DNA of 64,000 bases from Paramecium sonneborni (taxonomy: Eukaryota > Ciliophora > Oligohymenophorea > Peniculida > Parameciidae). The position numbers and the translations under genes are program-made. Below are positions 12,038 through 24,900 of the stretch, piece after piece (position 1 is the stretch's first letter; each line of letters opens with the position of its first letter). The notes beneath the pieces were generated by a model. The model saw only the letters and a list, made by a program, of their open reading frames with translations. It was not told the DNA's origin and made no database searches. The stretch covers positions 404,039 to 468,038 of the forward strand of contig CAJJDN010000058.1 of assembly GCA_905182985.1 (NCBI GenBank), in the 5' to 3' direction.

Positions 12038-14978
12038 ATGAATACTTTCACTAAATTTGCTGAGGAAGATGAAATCACCAATCATAAGATTAAAGCCTTA
12101 GAACTAAATGCATCATAATTTTAAGCACAAATGAAGGTAAATACTAAAGGTTATACAGCCGCTATTTAATGAGAATACTAAATTAAAATAGCATGTTATC
12201 AGTCTTAACTGTTATATAGAGGAACGCAAATTATAGTTGGCCAACCTTATTAGTGATACTGGTCCAAATGGAGAAGACAGAATATTAATTAAGGCAGTGG
12301 CAGATTTCAAATAAATATGTGATCTGTTAGAAGGTATTATCGTATTTATAGAAAGAGGAGATTATCAGATTGAATAATATAATAATTGATAACAATAATG
12401 CAAAATCTGCATTTTAATTGACTATTAAACAATTAAAAGAAAATTTAGAGAAAGAAACAGAAAGACATTTCATAGAAAAATAATAATTGATAGATTAGAA
12501 TCGAAAGATGAATGATTATCATAAGTAATAAAAATTGCTGAGTGATCAACGATAAAATCATTTGGTATTTTGATTTAAATTATATTTTTTAGCAAATGAA
12601 AATAGAAGATCTAAGTTCTTAAATTATGTAGGTAAAATTAAATGAATAAAAACTTCATAAATACTATAAAGAAGAAATTGAAATACAAACTGAGAAACTA
12701 AATACAGAACTTCTATAAGTGAAATTCGAAAAGCAAGATCAAATGGAGAAATTTGAGAATGAAAGAAGGGCATATTTAAAATAGTTGGAAGTTCTTAGTT
12801 CTAAGTTGAATTAAGTGAAAATGGAATTAATAAATGAATACGAATATAAGATATAATCATAAAGAATGAAAATGGAAAATTAAATATAAAAATTAAAAGA
12901 AGATTGTTTAGAATATAAAAATTAATCTTTGTAATATATAGAAAAAAATAAAATCTTGCAATTCTAAATTGATAGATCTTAAACATATATTACAAGTTTG
13001 GAGAAAGATGTATAAGATCAAAAATATAAAATATTTCTCTTTGATGAGTAAATAAAAGAAAAAGATGCTAAGATACTTCAAAAAGATATATTAATTGATT
13101 AATTAAAGTATTGTTGAAATATTATGTAGTGAATAGATAAAGAAATTAAAACATGATAGAAATCAACCAGGAACAAGAGAAAATGTTCGAAAATAGAGTT
13201 TGATGATTTAATCAAATAAGAGCCAATCTCCTGATAAAGTACAATAATAATAAAAGAGTAATCAGTAGTAAAAGTAAGTAATAAGATAAAGAGAAGCAAT
13301 AAAGTAAACTAGCAATCCTGAATCATTAGTGTAATCTTCTTAGAAAAAAACATCTATATAAAAAGATGAATTCACATTTTAAGATACAACAATAGAATAA
13401 TATGTTGAAAATAATAGATAAGAAATAATCTAATCAATTTAGTAACCTAGTAGATAATCAATAGTTGAGGATCAGCCGATATAATAAATATCCATTATAA
13501 AAATAGTATCAAATGAAGCAGTATCTACATTTAGAAATAATGAAGGATTGCAAAAAATTTAATAGAATAAATCCTTATAAACTACTCAAAGAGCTTAGAA
13601 TATTAGTTAAGAAGATTTTGGAGTTTAATGCGATTTAGTTGAAGTTGATTCTAATAGATCTTCTTTTCATAGTTCAGAAGCATAATTAGCGAGATGTAAA
13701 AATGAAATTATTCGACTTAAAGAAGAGTTTGAATTTAAGCTTAAATGTAATCAAGATGAAATAAATGATATGTAAGATTTGATGAAAATCTCAAAGGTTA
13801 AATATGAGTAAATTATTGAATAAATGAAAAGAGATTTCTAAAAATAATTATAATAAGAATTATAAATTAAAGACTAGCTTATTTCTAAATTACAATAAAT
13901 AATCAATGAAAAAGACTAGAGTATAAAAAACTATATTGATTCAGAATAATTGTATGAAATCTTGATTGAAGATCTAAATCTAAGATTAAAATAAAAAGAT
14001 TAAGAATAATTAGATCTCTTAAAGAAATTTTAAGAGGATATTCGTTAATTATAGGCTGAAAATGAAATAGAATAAAAAAGATTATTAGAATTATCTGAAA
14101 ATTTAAAATAAACTCATAAGTAAGAAATGGAAAACTTAAATAATTAACATTTGTTAGATCAGGAACAGCTTCTTTAAGAAAGAAAAAAACTTAGAGAACA
14201 TTAAGTTGATCATGAATAATTTATTAAATAAACAACAAATTTATTAGAGTAAGCAAAATCAAAAGAATATTTATTAGATAGTTATAGAAGAGAATTATTA
14301 AAAACAAACGAAATCGTTAAATATTTATCATTAGAAATAGAAAATTTTAAAAAAATCAATAATATTTTCAGAACTAAAAATGATTATGTTCCATAAAATT
14401 TTCTTTATAATGGTATGGGATTTTTTCCAACAGAAGTTTAAGATAAAATAAAGAATAAATTAAATAAAGTAAAATAAAAATAAAGCATACCTTCAAATAT
14501 CTCAAAAGATGTTTATGCTATGAATTTTTAGCTTTAAAAGGGTTCTAAAATGAAACCTGCTAAATTAGCATCAATGACGAATAACATCCAAGATTTCAAA
14601 TAATCAAAGTTAATTTAATTTATATTATAGATAAGACATCAAAGTGAAAATTGAATAAATGAATGAAAATATAGATGGATTACCAAAGATTAATTAAAAA
14701 AATACATAATAATTAGAAAGATCTCATTCAGAATCAAAATAATAAATACTTAATAAAAATGTCAGATCAAGTAAATTAAATATTATTAATTATCTTTAGA
14801 AACCCAATAGGATGATTATGAAACTAATGATCCTAAAAAGATAATTTAGGATATCAATTAAAAAGAATTACTTTTAATATAACGCAGTTAGTTGTTACTA
14901 TCTTAGTTGAATGTTACTGCAGAGGATTATTAAAAATAAAATTAAAGAAAATAAAATTTTAGTACTTGTAAGATATGA
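12038..14978 (+). CDS. Long coiled-coil protein, 928 aa
   Basis: Six introns (12137-12158, 12334-12355, 12565-12592, 13108-13129, 14644-14674, 14771-14799) give 929 codons exactly. A short N-terminal segment is followed by a nearly continuous Glu/Gln/Lys coiled coil (~90-350 and ~540-780), interrupted by a Ser/Gln-rich linker. Without intron 5 the frame would stop at 14652-14654 and a second gene would start 4 bp later; splicing it joins both parts in frame, so one gene is preferred. No motor, zinc finger or membrane segment is seen. Length and heptads suggest a structural or scaffold protein. Its end faces the stop of the next gene 13 bp away. Confidence 0.65.
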
Positions 14979-14991
14979 TGAATTTACCTTT

Positions 14992-16803
14992 TCATGAAAA
15001 TATTTCATCATCACCAATCAACATATCATCTGATTATTCCTTTCCTAATGAGGACTATCTTAAGGAAATTTGCTCTGTCTAAGGTTCATATTCCAAATTT
15101 TAATTCATATTAATATCTACAATTTTTCCAGATTATAAATTCGATATATATTCTTCATAATATTTTTCAATTAATTTCAATCTGTTTTCTAAAATTTCAG
15201 ATTTATGTGGTAATTATTAAATTGCACATTAAGAAATAATAGGAAAAATTGGGTATCCTTGATTAATTTAAGATAATTCTTCATAAGTAGAAATTTTATA
15301 ATTCTCATCAAATTATTTTCTCCAAATTTTCAATTAATTATAATCTTTATTTTGTAAGATTTAAAGATCACTTGATTTGATTGGTATTTTTTATTAAAAA
15401 AGAAATTTATTGAAATCAGTAGATATAGAAGAATCTGTATATATAAGAGCAATTAAGTTCTTAAAAGCATTGATTATTAATTAATCCTCCTAAATAACAG
15501 TTTAATAGATTGACATAATTTAATTAAAATGTTTTGAGTCTAATTTTGTAATAAAGTTTTTAAAAGCTATCATATCACATAGGGTTACCAACTCCAAAAA
15601 TTTATCATCTTTATTAATATAAATTAAATTTTACATTTATGTTATTGACTATTCAAAATTTTTAGACAATTATTTAAAGATATGCTAAGTGTGTCAATTT
15701 AATCTAAAATAATTAAAGCCATTTCTGATTATATAAGTATATAATGGATTTATATTAAACAAGATTTAATTAATGGATTGATATTAATATGATCGACATT
15801 AATTAATTCAAGCCACTTCCAAATACTCTCAATAATCATAGGAGGGATATTATCTTATTAATCTTTAAGTAATTTATTAATTTGAGATTAATCATAATCT
15901 TCTAATAATTTTAATTCCTATTCAAATTCTGGATGTGATGAATTAAAAAAAAACTATTCCAAAGCTAATTCAAAAGATGTAAATTGAGTTAATAATTTAC
16001 AAGTTAATCTTTCAAGTTATTTGACTGAGAATTCAGAATTAGTAAAGTTTCCTTCCAAATATAATTTAAGTGATTGATTGATAGATTCAATCAATTCTTT
16101 CATAAAATCAACAAGTCCTTCATCAGTTTACCAATTAGGTTAGACATTAAATTCTTTTAACATCATATTTTCAACATATGTTTCATTTCTTAATTCAGGA
16201 AATCTAATTACTAAGCGAATAAAATTACAATGGTAAATTAATGGGTAAGATTTAACTATAATCATTAGAAGGCTTTTTCAGAATTTGATTGTTATATCTA
16301 CAATAATAGAAATAGATACTCAATATAAATAAGCAGCATTTCTTTTATCATAGTTTCAGTCCAAACTAAATTTGGTGTGTTCCATTCTCTACATAAATTA
16401 ATAAAAATAACTGTTCCATCACCATCATCCAAAAAAAGCTTAACATGATTCAAATTAAAAATACTTCATATAATTATTTAGGCAGTAATTTTATAAGTCT
16501 ATATGATTCTAATTAATCATCTGATTTTCTTAATTATCGATCTGCATTTTAAAATTCATATTACAGAAGATCTCTATAAAATATGAATGCTTCCATTCTA
16601 TCATTTTCATCAATTAAGTTAATCTACTTTTAAAATTAATCGAAATACTTTAAAGATGATTTCTAAAAGAACGCTTGCAAAACCACTGGCTATTAAATTC
16701 ATACAATCTCCTTTCTATTTGACATCATACATTTATCTAACTAGTTATAAAAACTTTCATATATATTTATATTTATTTCATACTTCTCCTATTGTTTTAT
16801 CAT
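14992..16803 (-). CDS. Helical-repeat-like protein, ~590 aa, function unknown
   Basis: Runs from ATG 16803 to TGA 14992. One clear intron is 16439-16464 (26 nt). A second possible intron is only 15 nt (16690-16704); removing it deletes an in-frame TGA and joins two coding-like segments in frame. Landmarks are FLDDGDGTVIFINLCREW then NTPNLVWTETMIKEM; the second faintly recalls the IWN motifs of the RME-8/DNAJC13 endosomal family, but no J domain is present and the protein is far too short. The rest is acidic alpha-helix, as in ARM/HEAT proteins, with an acidic C-terminus (SDDMLIGDDEIFS). Not identified. Confidence 0.5.
16690..16704 (-). other. Candidate 15-nt intron
   Basis: GTATGAATTTAATAG on the minus strand has GT and AG ends and holds the only TGA in this frame. 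Removing it gives NRKEI/PVVLQAFF. It is much shorter than the other introns here (19-35 nt), so an in-frame stop, a later start codon or a longer overlapping intron remains possible. Confidence 0.35.
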
Positions 16804-17207
16804 CTTAACTATTAACCCTTCTAATCTGATTAATCAGATATTTTATAGACTATTAGTTCATAAATAAAATATTTATATTAAATATATTTAGAAAAACATT
16901 TGAAAGAAGAGTAAAGAGAAAAAGGAATCCTTAAAAGAGAAGTTCTTAAATATTTTTTTAATTAGACTTTCCTTATTTAATAATTCGAAAAGTATCTTTA
17001 AAATCAAAAGAATTTATAATTATTGAAAAATGATTTAGTTGAATATAAATATATCTATTTTTTGATTAGTAATTTTAGACAGATGCTTAATTCAATAAAA
17101 GATTCTTTGAGCATTTAACAGAAAATATTTGTAAAAATTAGTTGTTAAATAATTAAATATTTGTCTACCTATGTATTCCAACAGAATAGTAAGAACTAAA
17201 GTATCCC
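16804..17207. other. Divergent intergenic region
   Basis: About 400 bp of AT-rich sequence between two divergent starts. No convincing frame, RNA or repeat is seen; it presumably holds both promoters. Confidence 0.4.
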
Positions 17208-18565
17208 ATGACTTTCAAAATACATGTGTAAAATATTTTAATTGATTTTCTAGTCTTCAGGTTTTAAAAGATAACAATTTCACACATAAACTGGATCTAT
17301 CTCACCATGTAGAATTACAGCTGACAATTTTAGTACTGCTAAAACTTATACACCAGCATAAGCTTCTAATGATAAAGGAGTAAGTTTATATTATAAATCT
17401 ACAGCTCAAAAAAGTACAAATAGAAGCATTTATTTCAGAAATTGAAAAACTTAATGATGTTCTTAAAAAAAAAGTGAATTTGATTAATGAGCTTACCATG
17501 AAATTAAATTCAAGTGAGTCTCATCTCCAAGAAAAGAGAGAAGAATAATAAAATATAAAAACTTCATATTTACAATAAATAGAAGAGCAGTAATAAAAGA
17601 TTTAAGAGTTGTTGCTAACGAATCAATAGCTTAAAGAGACAAATATTTAATAACAATAAGAGTTAGAAAATCTATTTCTGCAGATAGAATAATATAATAA
17701 AGAATCCCAAAAATTAAAAGAAACTCTTAAAAATTCATAAACTATTCACAACGAACATGAAACTAAACAATTAAAAGTCGAACTCAATAATTAAAAATAA
17801 GAAATTACTCGTTTACAAATTTAACTCCTTGAAGAAAAAAAAGAGTCAAACTAATTAAAACTATAAGTTGAAGAACTTAATAATTTATCTCAAATTAAAC
17901 TTTTAGAAAAATCATTAAATGATTAACAAACCACTATTGATAATCAAAAATAATGTATAGCTTAACTTAGAAAAACTATTAATTTACTTGAATAGAATAT
18001 TTCTGATTAATTTACAAGTGAAAATTAATATAATCAACTTGTCAATTCTTTTAATTCTTATAAAGAACAACAAAAAGAATCTGATGCTAAGTTTAATAAA
18101 ATTTTAAAAAGCAAGGAATAAGAAATTATGGATCTAAAAGACAATTTTTAAAGTTAATAGGTCCAATTAGAATAATCTAATCTTTTAGTAATTTCCTAAT
18201 AAAATTAAATTGACAAATTGAAAAATATGATGAAATTAAAAATAGAGGATTTTGATATCAAGAAATTTGAAAATGATCCAATATTTTAGAAACCTCTAAA
18301 TTAATATAATAAAATTTATAGTAAAAAAATAAATAAAGATCATATAGGAACTCCATAAAATCATGCTTCATAACATTAGTAACTAAATTTTATTGTATTT
18401 TATTTGTTTTATAAATCTTAGAAAGAATAATGTAGACATATTCCAATGTCAAGTTATAATTTTGAGAAAGAATTATAATCTTACAAAAATAAAATGAATA
18501 GTCCATCGAATATAAAGTTAAGATAAGAAATAAAAGAAGGAAATTTAAATAAAAAAGTGTTTTGA
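17208..18565 (+). CDS. Coiled-coil protein, 425 aa
   Basis: Start MTFKIH, then introns 17226-17253, 17380-17404 and 18395-18421 (28, 25 and 27 nt), giving 426 codons exactly. Residues ~1-55 are a Ser/Thr-rich head; residues ~60-330 are a long Gln/Glu/Leu coiled coil (for example QLKLQVEELNNLSQIKLLEK); the tail is basic. The third intron is a multiple of three with no stop, so it could be coding. No catalytic domain is seen. Likely a cytoskeletal or scaffold protein by composition only. It converges on the next gene, stops 32 bp apart. Confidence 0.65.
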
Positions 18566-18597
18566 TTATGGATATTTATTTAATTTCTACAAAGAAT

Positions 18598-20166
18598 TCA
18601 TTATTTCTTCATTACTAATTTGCCATTGATTTTATTATTAGTTAACGTAATAGATTGTCTCTTAGTTATTTATTTGTATTCTGTTTATAACCTGATAGTA
18701 TCAGTATTATGTAATAATAATTTCTTTTTATTTTTAGGTTGAGGACTTTCCAACATAATTTTAAATTGTTAAAAAGAGGAAAGTTTGTCGAGATTTTTCA
18801 TAAGATTCTTTTAAGAACTATTTTGAGATGTTTATGAACTTGCTTTATATAATTATCTGAATTTTTCAGGAGTCTTTTTTGGTTATGTCTTAATCTTACT
18901 ACTAAAATTATTAGAGTAAACTTTTATAAGTTTTGAATCCCTCTTAGCTGGTGTACATTCTGTTTATAATGATTATTATGAGGCTGATTTCTTATGTACT
19001 GGTGTAATGTAGTTAAATAATTTAGGCTAACTTTAATTATTCCCACAAGTATTAATAATTTAACTTAAACGTAATTACTCTGTTTTTAATTACTCTGATG
19101 AAACACTTCTAGTACTAGTAATAAAATGAGCACTACTATGTTTAGCTTAATTATTATTCATGTTATTTTAATCAACTTTATTCGAGAATATTTTTTAAAT
19201 TTTTATTTTATTATCTTAAGATAATTTTATTATTTTTGCTTTCATGAATTTTTAAAATTCATTCTCTTCTTAACTACTATTAATGTGTTATTATGAAGAT
19301 GATTTTTAAGTTGGTTGAATACGTTCAGGAGATTATTTTTAAGAATTTCTAATATTTGCTAAAGCTTTTCCATTCATCAAATTAAATGGTAAATTTAATT
19401 TTAATTTATCTTTATTTATTTAATTGTTTCTTATGACTAATTATTTTAATATTTTCAAATTTTAAGTTGGCTGTTTTGTTAGTTATTTTTAATTATTTTT
19501 TTCTGTTTAAATTTATTATTGCATCGTTAACCATGTTTCATCAATATTCTATATAATACTAATAAAACTAATTACAATCTAATCATCATCTTTTTACAAT
19601 TTAATTATTTATCTTAATAATGATTTTGCTGATTTCTCACTTAGTTTTGTTATACTATTTAATACTTAGATATCTTCATTTTATTTTTCATATTCTTTTA
19701 TTAGAGTAAATAATATACATGTGCTTAAACTAGATTATTCATAAGGAATTCCTAATTATATTTTGATCCTTCTATATTCATATTTTCTAATTATTTATAT
19801 TTTGAAGATTATTACTTTTTTTTCTCATAATAGTAAGTAGCAATATCAGCTAGGAAACCAAAAAACATTCTTGGTATATCTTTATGATATTTGTAATATT
19901 CTAATAATTGCTTAAATTTGTTAGATTATTATGTAATTGGATAATATCTATTTTCATATCACTAAATCAAATTACTTTTTTAAATACTCCTCATTCTCCT
20001 GCATATGTAACTTATCTTTGAAATCTATGACCCATTTAACTGGTTTTGCTGAAAAGAAATCCTCAAAATTTTTCACTTTTTATTATGAATATTTAGTGTA
20101 CAAGGCCTTCTCAATCTTTAATGAATGATACACTATTTATTAAATATGCGTATAAATGTTTGACAT
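18598..20166 (-). CDS. Hypothetical protein with structured N-terminus, ~500 aa
   Basis: Start taken as MSNIYTHIQQIVYHSL at 20166. A 28-nt intron (19948-19975) joins QENEEYLKK to YYPITQQSNKFKQLLEYY, producing a compact helical N-terminal region with DIPRMFFGFLADIATYYYEK. The C-terminal third is basic, Lys/Ser/Thr-rich and probably disordered (TPAKRDSKLIKVYSNNF). Other introns in the middle are unplaced. Minus-strand coding-like sequence continues upstream to about 20334 (MMSYERLIKDLKYFKD), so earlier exons are possible and the start is uncertain. No family recognised. Confidence 0.5.
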
Positions 20167-20781
20167 TGTTTGATCTTTTTAATTTTTAACAGAACGGGCA
20201 ATCCCTCTTTCTAAAAGAACTCTTCATAACCGAATATAATTAATATTGTATAATATATGAATATCAATTCATTTCCTTACAATTATATCCTTAAAATATT
20301 TCAAATCTTTAATCAACCTTTCATAACTCATCATTTACTTTACTATTAAGTAACTCTATTTTCTTCCAGCAATCACTTTTTTCAAATTTTTTGGCGCAAA
20401 ACAGATTTAGTTTCTACCAAAATATTAATAAAGAGTTCTTCAGTTATCTAATTAAATTTATGTTGCTTTATATTTTTATTTTATTTAATTCAATGTTTAA
20501 TCAGAAGTGATAAGCACTTCTAATTTTGATATTAAGAGAATACAAGATTTAATTAATGTTATTATTAATATATTAATTTTTAATAATGAAGAATAAAACA
20601 TAGTTTTTTAAAAATACACATATTTAAAGCTTATTTATAATTCATTTTTGTTTATTACAGTTTTTAGATTTACTATATATCAGAAAAAATTGGAATTAGC
20701 ATTAGAAATTCATGAAAGATATTTATTGTTCCCAATTAAATAATGCAGTATTATTAAAATAAACCTTTATATTATTTTAGT
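20167..20781. other. Intergenic with a paralogue remnant
   Basis: Mostly AT-rich. On the plus strand around 20690-20745 one frame reads LELALEIHERYLLFPIK, which resembles QIEINERYFLFPQK in the large gene at 25275-25320. It lies just upstream of a gene similar to the downstream part of that same protein but is out of frame with it. On the minus strand, 20167-20334 may hold early exons of the preceding gene. Confidence 0.45.
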
Positions 20782-21800
20782 ATGGCTTTAAAAAATAAAT
20801 AGAAAAAAATTTCGGATTAATTTGATTTAATCGAAAAATTTATTGATCAAATATATGATGATATTCATTGGAATTTTACTCATTAAATAGCTTCTAGAAA
20901 AAATAAATTTAAAGTGATGTCATCTAAAATTAGTTCAAAAACTTTGTATTAGATTTAAGAACTTATTCATAATATTGAACTATATTATAGTATAAAAAAA
21001 CTATTATATGAAAACTTTACTGATTCCCAAAAACTCTAAGAATAAACTTAATTATATTTAACAAAAAAGCTAATTTAATTAAGTAACAGAAATAGACAGT
21101 TTTGGATAGTAAAAAGAGCAAAATGTTAAATAGGTTAATTAGCTTAAGTTTATATTATTCATAAAAAAAGAGTCAAAAATATAATATTGTAATGAGATAA
21201 AGAAGATAGAAGAATAAACAAAAAGTAAAATAACATAAAAGTTAATTTTTGATAATAGATGAATGTAAAGGGTCTGTGTTACCTAATAATAAAATTTTGA
21301 TAGACTTAAGATTTGCAGAAAAGATTATAGAAGAGCAGAGATAATATTAATTAGAATTATTAATATAAAGAAATAGAGTTAGACTAAGGACTTGAATTAA
21401 TAAAATGAGTTCAATATTTCAAGTCCATAAAGCTAAAATGGGTCTTTTATAATCTCAAATTAAAGTTAAATAACATAATTTCATCAAATGAAGTAAATTT
21501 TATAAAATTAGTAATAATAATAATAATTAGGAAATCAAAAATAAATTTAGATTAAAAAATTCATAACAATAAAAGTAATCTTCAATAAATTTAAAACCAA
21601 TAATAATAAGTGATAGACAAAAGAAATCATTATCATAATCTGGAATAGAGTAAGATTAACAAAAGAATTAATATATAAATTTATGTGATGAAGGATTAAT
21701 AAATAAAAGAAGAAGAATTATAAGTTAATAAAGTTTGGCATCAATCTAATAAGTAAAATTAAAAATTAATCCTTTTGAAAAATCTGTTAGAAAAAAATGA
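20782..21800 (+). CDS. Truncated paralogue of the neighbouring large protein, 314 aa
   Basis: Start MALKNKQKKISDQFDLIEKF. Introns 21148-21170, 21378-21409 and 21493-21511 (23, 32 and 19 nt) give 315 codons exactly. Residues ~15-80 resemble the C-terminal part of the 1372-aa protein next door: NKFK...KIS...IELYYSIKK against NKFE...KIS...IEYYNSIKK. Both proteins end with a similar motif, INPFEKSVRKK here. The middle is basic and Asn/Gln-rich. It lacks the N-terminal acylation motif and the repeat region of the larger protein. It probably arose by partial tandem duplication; whether it is functional cannot be told, but the three-intron frame is intact. Confidence 0.6.
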
Positions 21801-21986
21801 TTATTTGTTTCATAATTTAAATTTTTTGAATATGTCTCCAATCTTTCAAAATAAAAATAACGATATCGTGTAAAACTCTTCTTTAGTATTTCTCGATACA
21901 ATAAATTTACATATTTAATACTTATTACATAAATCATAATTAATCTTCGAAATAAGAATAGTAATTATAACTGTATATATAATTTA

Positions 21987-24900
21987 ATGGGCATCTGCTG
22001 TTCAAAATAACGAGATAAAGAAGATGGAATTAGATAATAAATCGCATAAACTATAGTGGAATAATAAAAAATAAAAGAAGAAGAGGAATAAGAACATATT
22101 TAATTTTAGTGTTATTCTTCAAGCAGGAAATCATAAACTTTACAATTTAATCCTACAAATCAAACCGATATTTGCAACTTAATTACATAAGTTGGAAATG
22201 AAGAAGTAGCAGTTGGTGTTGAACAACCAAAATAAGAAAAAATAAAAAAGAAAAAATCAGAACATCATAAAGATGATGCAAACTATTTAAGAAAATTAGA
22301 TCATATTTTATCTCTAAAATCTATTGTAGTTGAGTTGCAAAAGGAAGGAGATATGAAATATTACAAGATCTCTGTACTTATCAATTATAAAGAACTTTTT
22401 TATAATGTTAATCTGTATGGTACCTTAACAACACAATTAGACTTTAAATATTTTACTTTAAAACCCAAGAAATTCGAGGAAGCAAACAAATACTCAAGGT
22501 TTCTTACTTTTTTCTCAAATGATAACTATTTTAATGCAGACAAAGAATGTACTAATAATTTTAATGCTTTTGATAAATTATTATATGTTGAAAGAAGCTT
22601 ATAAGAAATGAAGGCAAATTTAAAAAAATTACAAAAGAGATAGAGTACTCTTATACATGAAAAACAAATTGAAAATTGCTTGGTTAACTCAACTAATCAA
22701 GAAATGCTTGAAATCATATCTGTTGTTGATGTTGAATAATAATCAAGATTTTTAACTGTTCTATTCCATTTACTTGTCTAGAAATATTTTAAGAAACTTG
22801 AACTCTATTTAGTATTTATTACAAATGCTACTTTTTTATTTGAAATACCACCTTAATTTGATTAACCTAATGTTTATAGATTGGCTTTATTTTATGATAA
22901 ATTAGATTATTCATTAAAAGATCTTTAAAATCTATTAATTAAAAATAAAATGGAATTATCTAAGTTTTTGTATTAGAAATTGGCATTAAATCTTATAGAT
23001 ATATTTTATTAATGTTATTAAAATCATTTATACAGATTAAATTTTACATTGTCGACAGTATTTTATGTTTCAAAATTAAAGTGTTTTAAATTATAAACTT
23101 TTGGAAGATTGAAATATTTACTTTAATTTGGATTGAATATAGAAGAAGGGATAAAATAATTGGATGAAAAAAAACTAAAATTATTTTAAAAAGCATTTAA
23201 AAAAGATCTTTTTGCTTTATGTGATCTATTAGTTTATTTCAAAAAAGTTAATGATATGACTTTAAAATAAATTTAGACAAAAAGGAAAAAGTTTCTTTAA
23301 AATATAAAAAAAGGAGAAGAAAATGAAGATGATGATGGAAATTATTTGATTTATGTTGATGAAATTTTATCATCAAAATAAGATCGATATATTTTAGAAT
23401 TTATACGTATGGCAATATATGCTAATGAAATTAAATCAATTGATAAAACTTTAGAAGACACTATTCTTATTATTGAATCACTTTAAAAATAAATTAATGA
23501 ATATGAATCAAATTTGGAATAAGAAAGTTAAGATACTAAAAATTAAAATGGATTTCAAATTTAAGAAAATCCTATCTAACCTCCAGAAAAACAGATAAAA
23601 TTAGATGATTCTTTAGATAATGAAGAAAATTAAATATATTTAAAAACATTTTAATTTGATTTTAATTCTGAAAATGAAGAATTGTCTATAAACAAAGATA
23701 AATATACATAATCTTAATTAATATATAAAGAATTACTTTATTCATCACTACTATTTTAAGATTAATTTTAATTTTATTATCATAAATTTAAAGAAGGTGA
23801 GAAATAAAAATTATAAGAAGCATATGTTGAAATATTAAATGCATTTTATACATTGAAATCATTAGATGATGATTCTTGGTAATATAAATTAACTATGGTT
23901 TCAAAAATGATGGATAAACCGATTGAAATAATGAATTCAATATATGAAACAAGTATTGATCATTTTCATATTACATTAATGTTTTAAATACTTACTTTAT
24001 CATAAAGAAAACCTTTGCCTTTATTGAATGAACTTCAAAGAAGCATTAACAAATAATTATAAATGAAAATTTCAATGGATAGAAGATTAAGAAGTCATAA
24101 TTCATCTAAAGGTATTATTGAATAAAAAAAGCATATTATGATATAATTAATGTATGCTCAATCGTATTTAAATAATCATAATTATTATTAGGCTGTCCAT
24201 AAAATATAAAGAGTAATTGGATTTCAATTAAAAAATCAGCATATAGCATCTTTATTTTATGGATATTCACTTTTAGTAAGTGGAGAAATATAAAAAGAAA
24301 GTCTTTAAGCAGTATCGGCAATGTTGAATTTAGAGATGAGTTAAGTTATATATGATAGTTATTTTCCAGAATTTATAGCTTAAGAGGAAACTTAAGAATA
24401 AACAGAAAATGGAGTAAAAGAAAAAACTGTTTAAAAATTTTAAAATGTTAGAGTTTAAAATTTAGCAACAAGTAATAAAGCTAAATTAGAATTGTTATTG
24501 GGTATGAGTTACTTTGATGTGCATGATTAAGAAAATTCATTAAAATGTTTAAAGGTTGCAGAATAATTGTTACTTAGGTCATTTGATTTGTATTCAGATG
24601 AAGTTGTAATTGTTGTATTGAAACAACTATAACTATTTGTTTTATAGGATGACATAGGATCAGCCTTTAAAATTAGTCTATAATATGCAGAAAAAATGAA
24701 TAAATATTATGCTGATGGTAAAATATTTAAAAGAAAAATTATATCAAAATTATAATTTATTATGGCCTGTATTTTTGAATTCAATGGATAATATTTGAGT
24801 GCTCTTAGATTTGTTGAAAGATCTAATCGTACCTTTACTAATTCTAAACACAACAATTTTATTATTTAAATGCATTTCTAGGCAAAAAAATTATTTTTAA

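Noticed and set aside
11656..12064. Readthrough of TGA at 11656 giving a longer coiled-coil protein
   Set aside because: A 19-nt intron at 11624-11642 avoids the TGA, gives a multiple of three and leaves normal spacing to the next gene; readthrough is not required.
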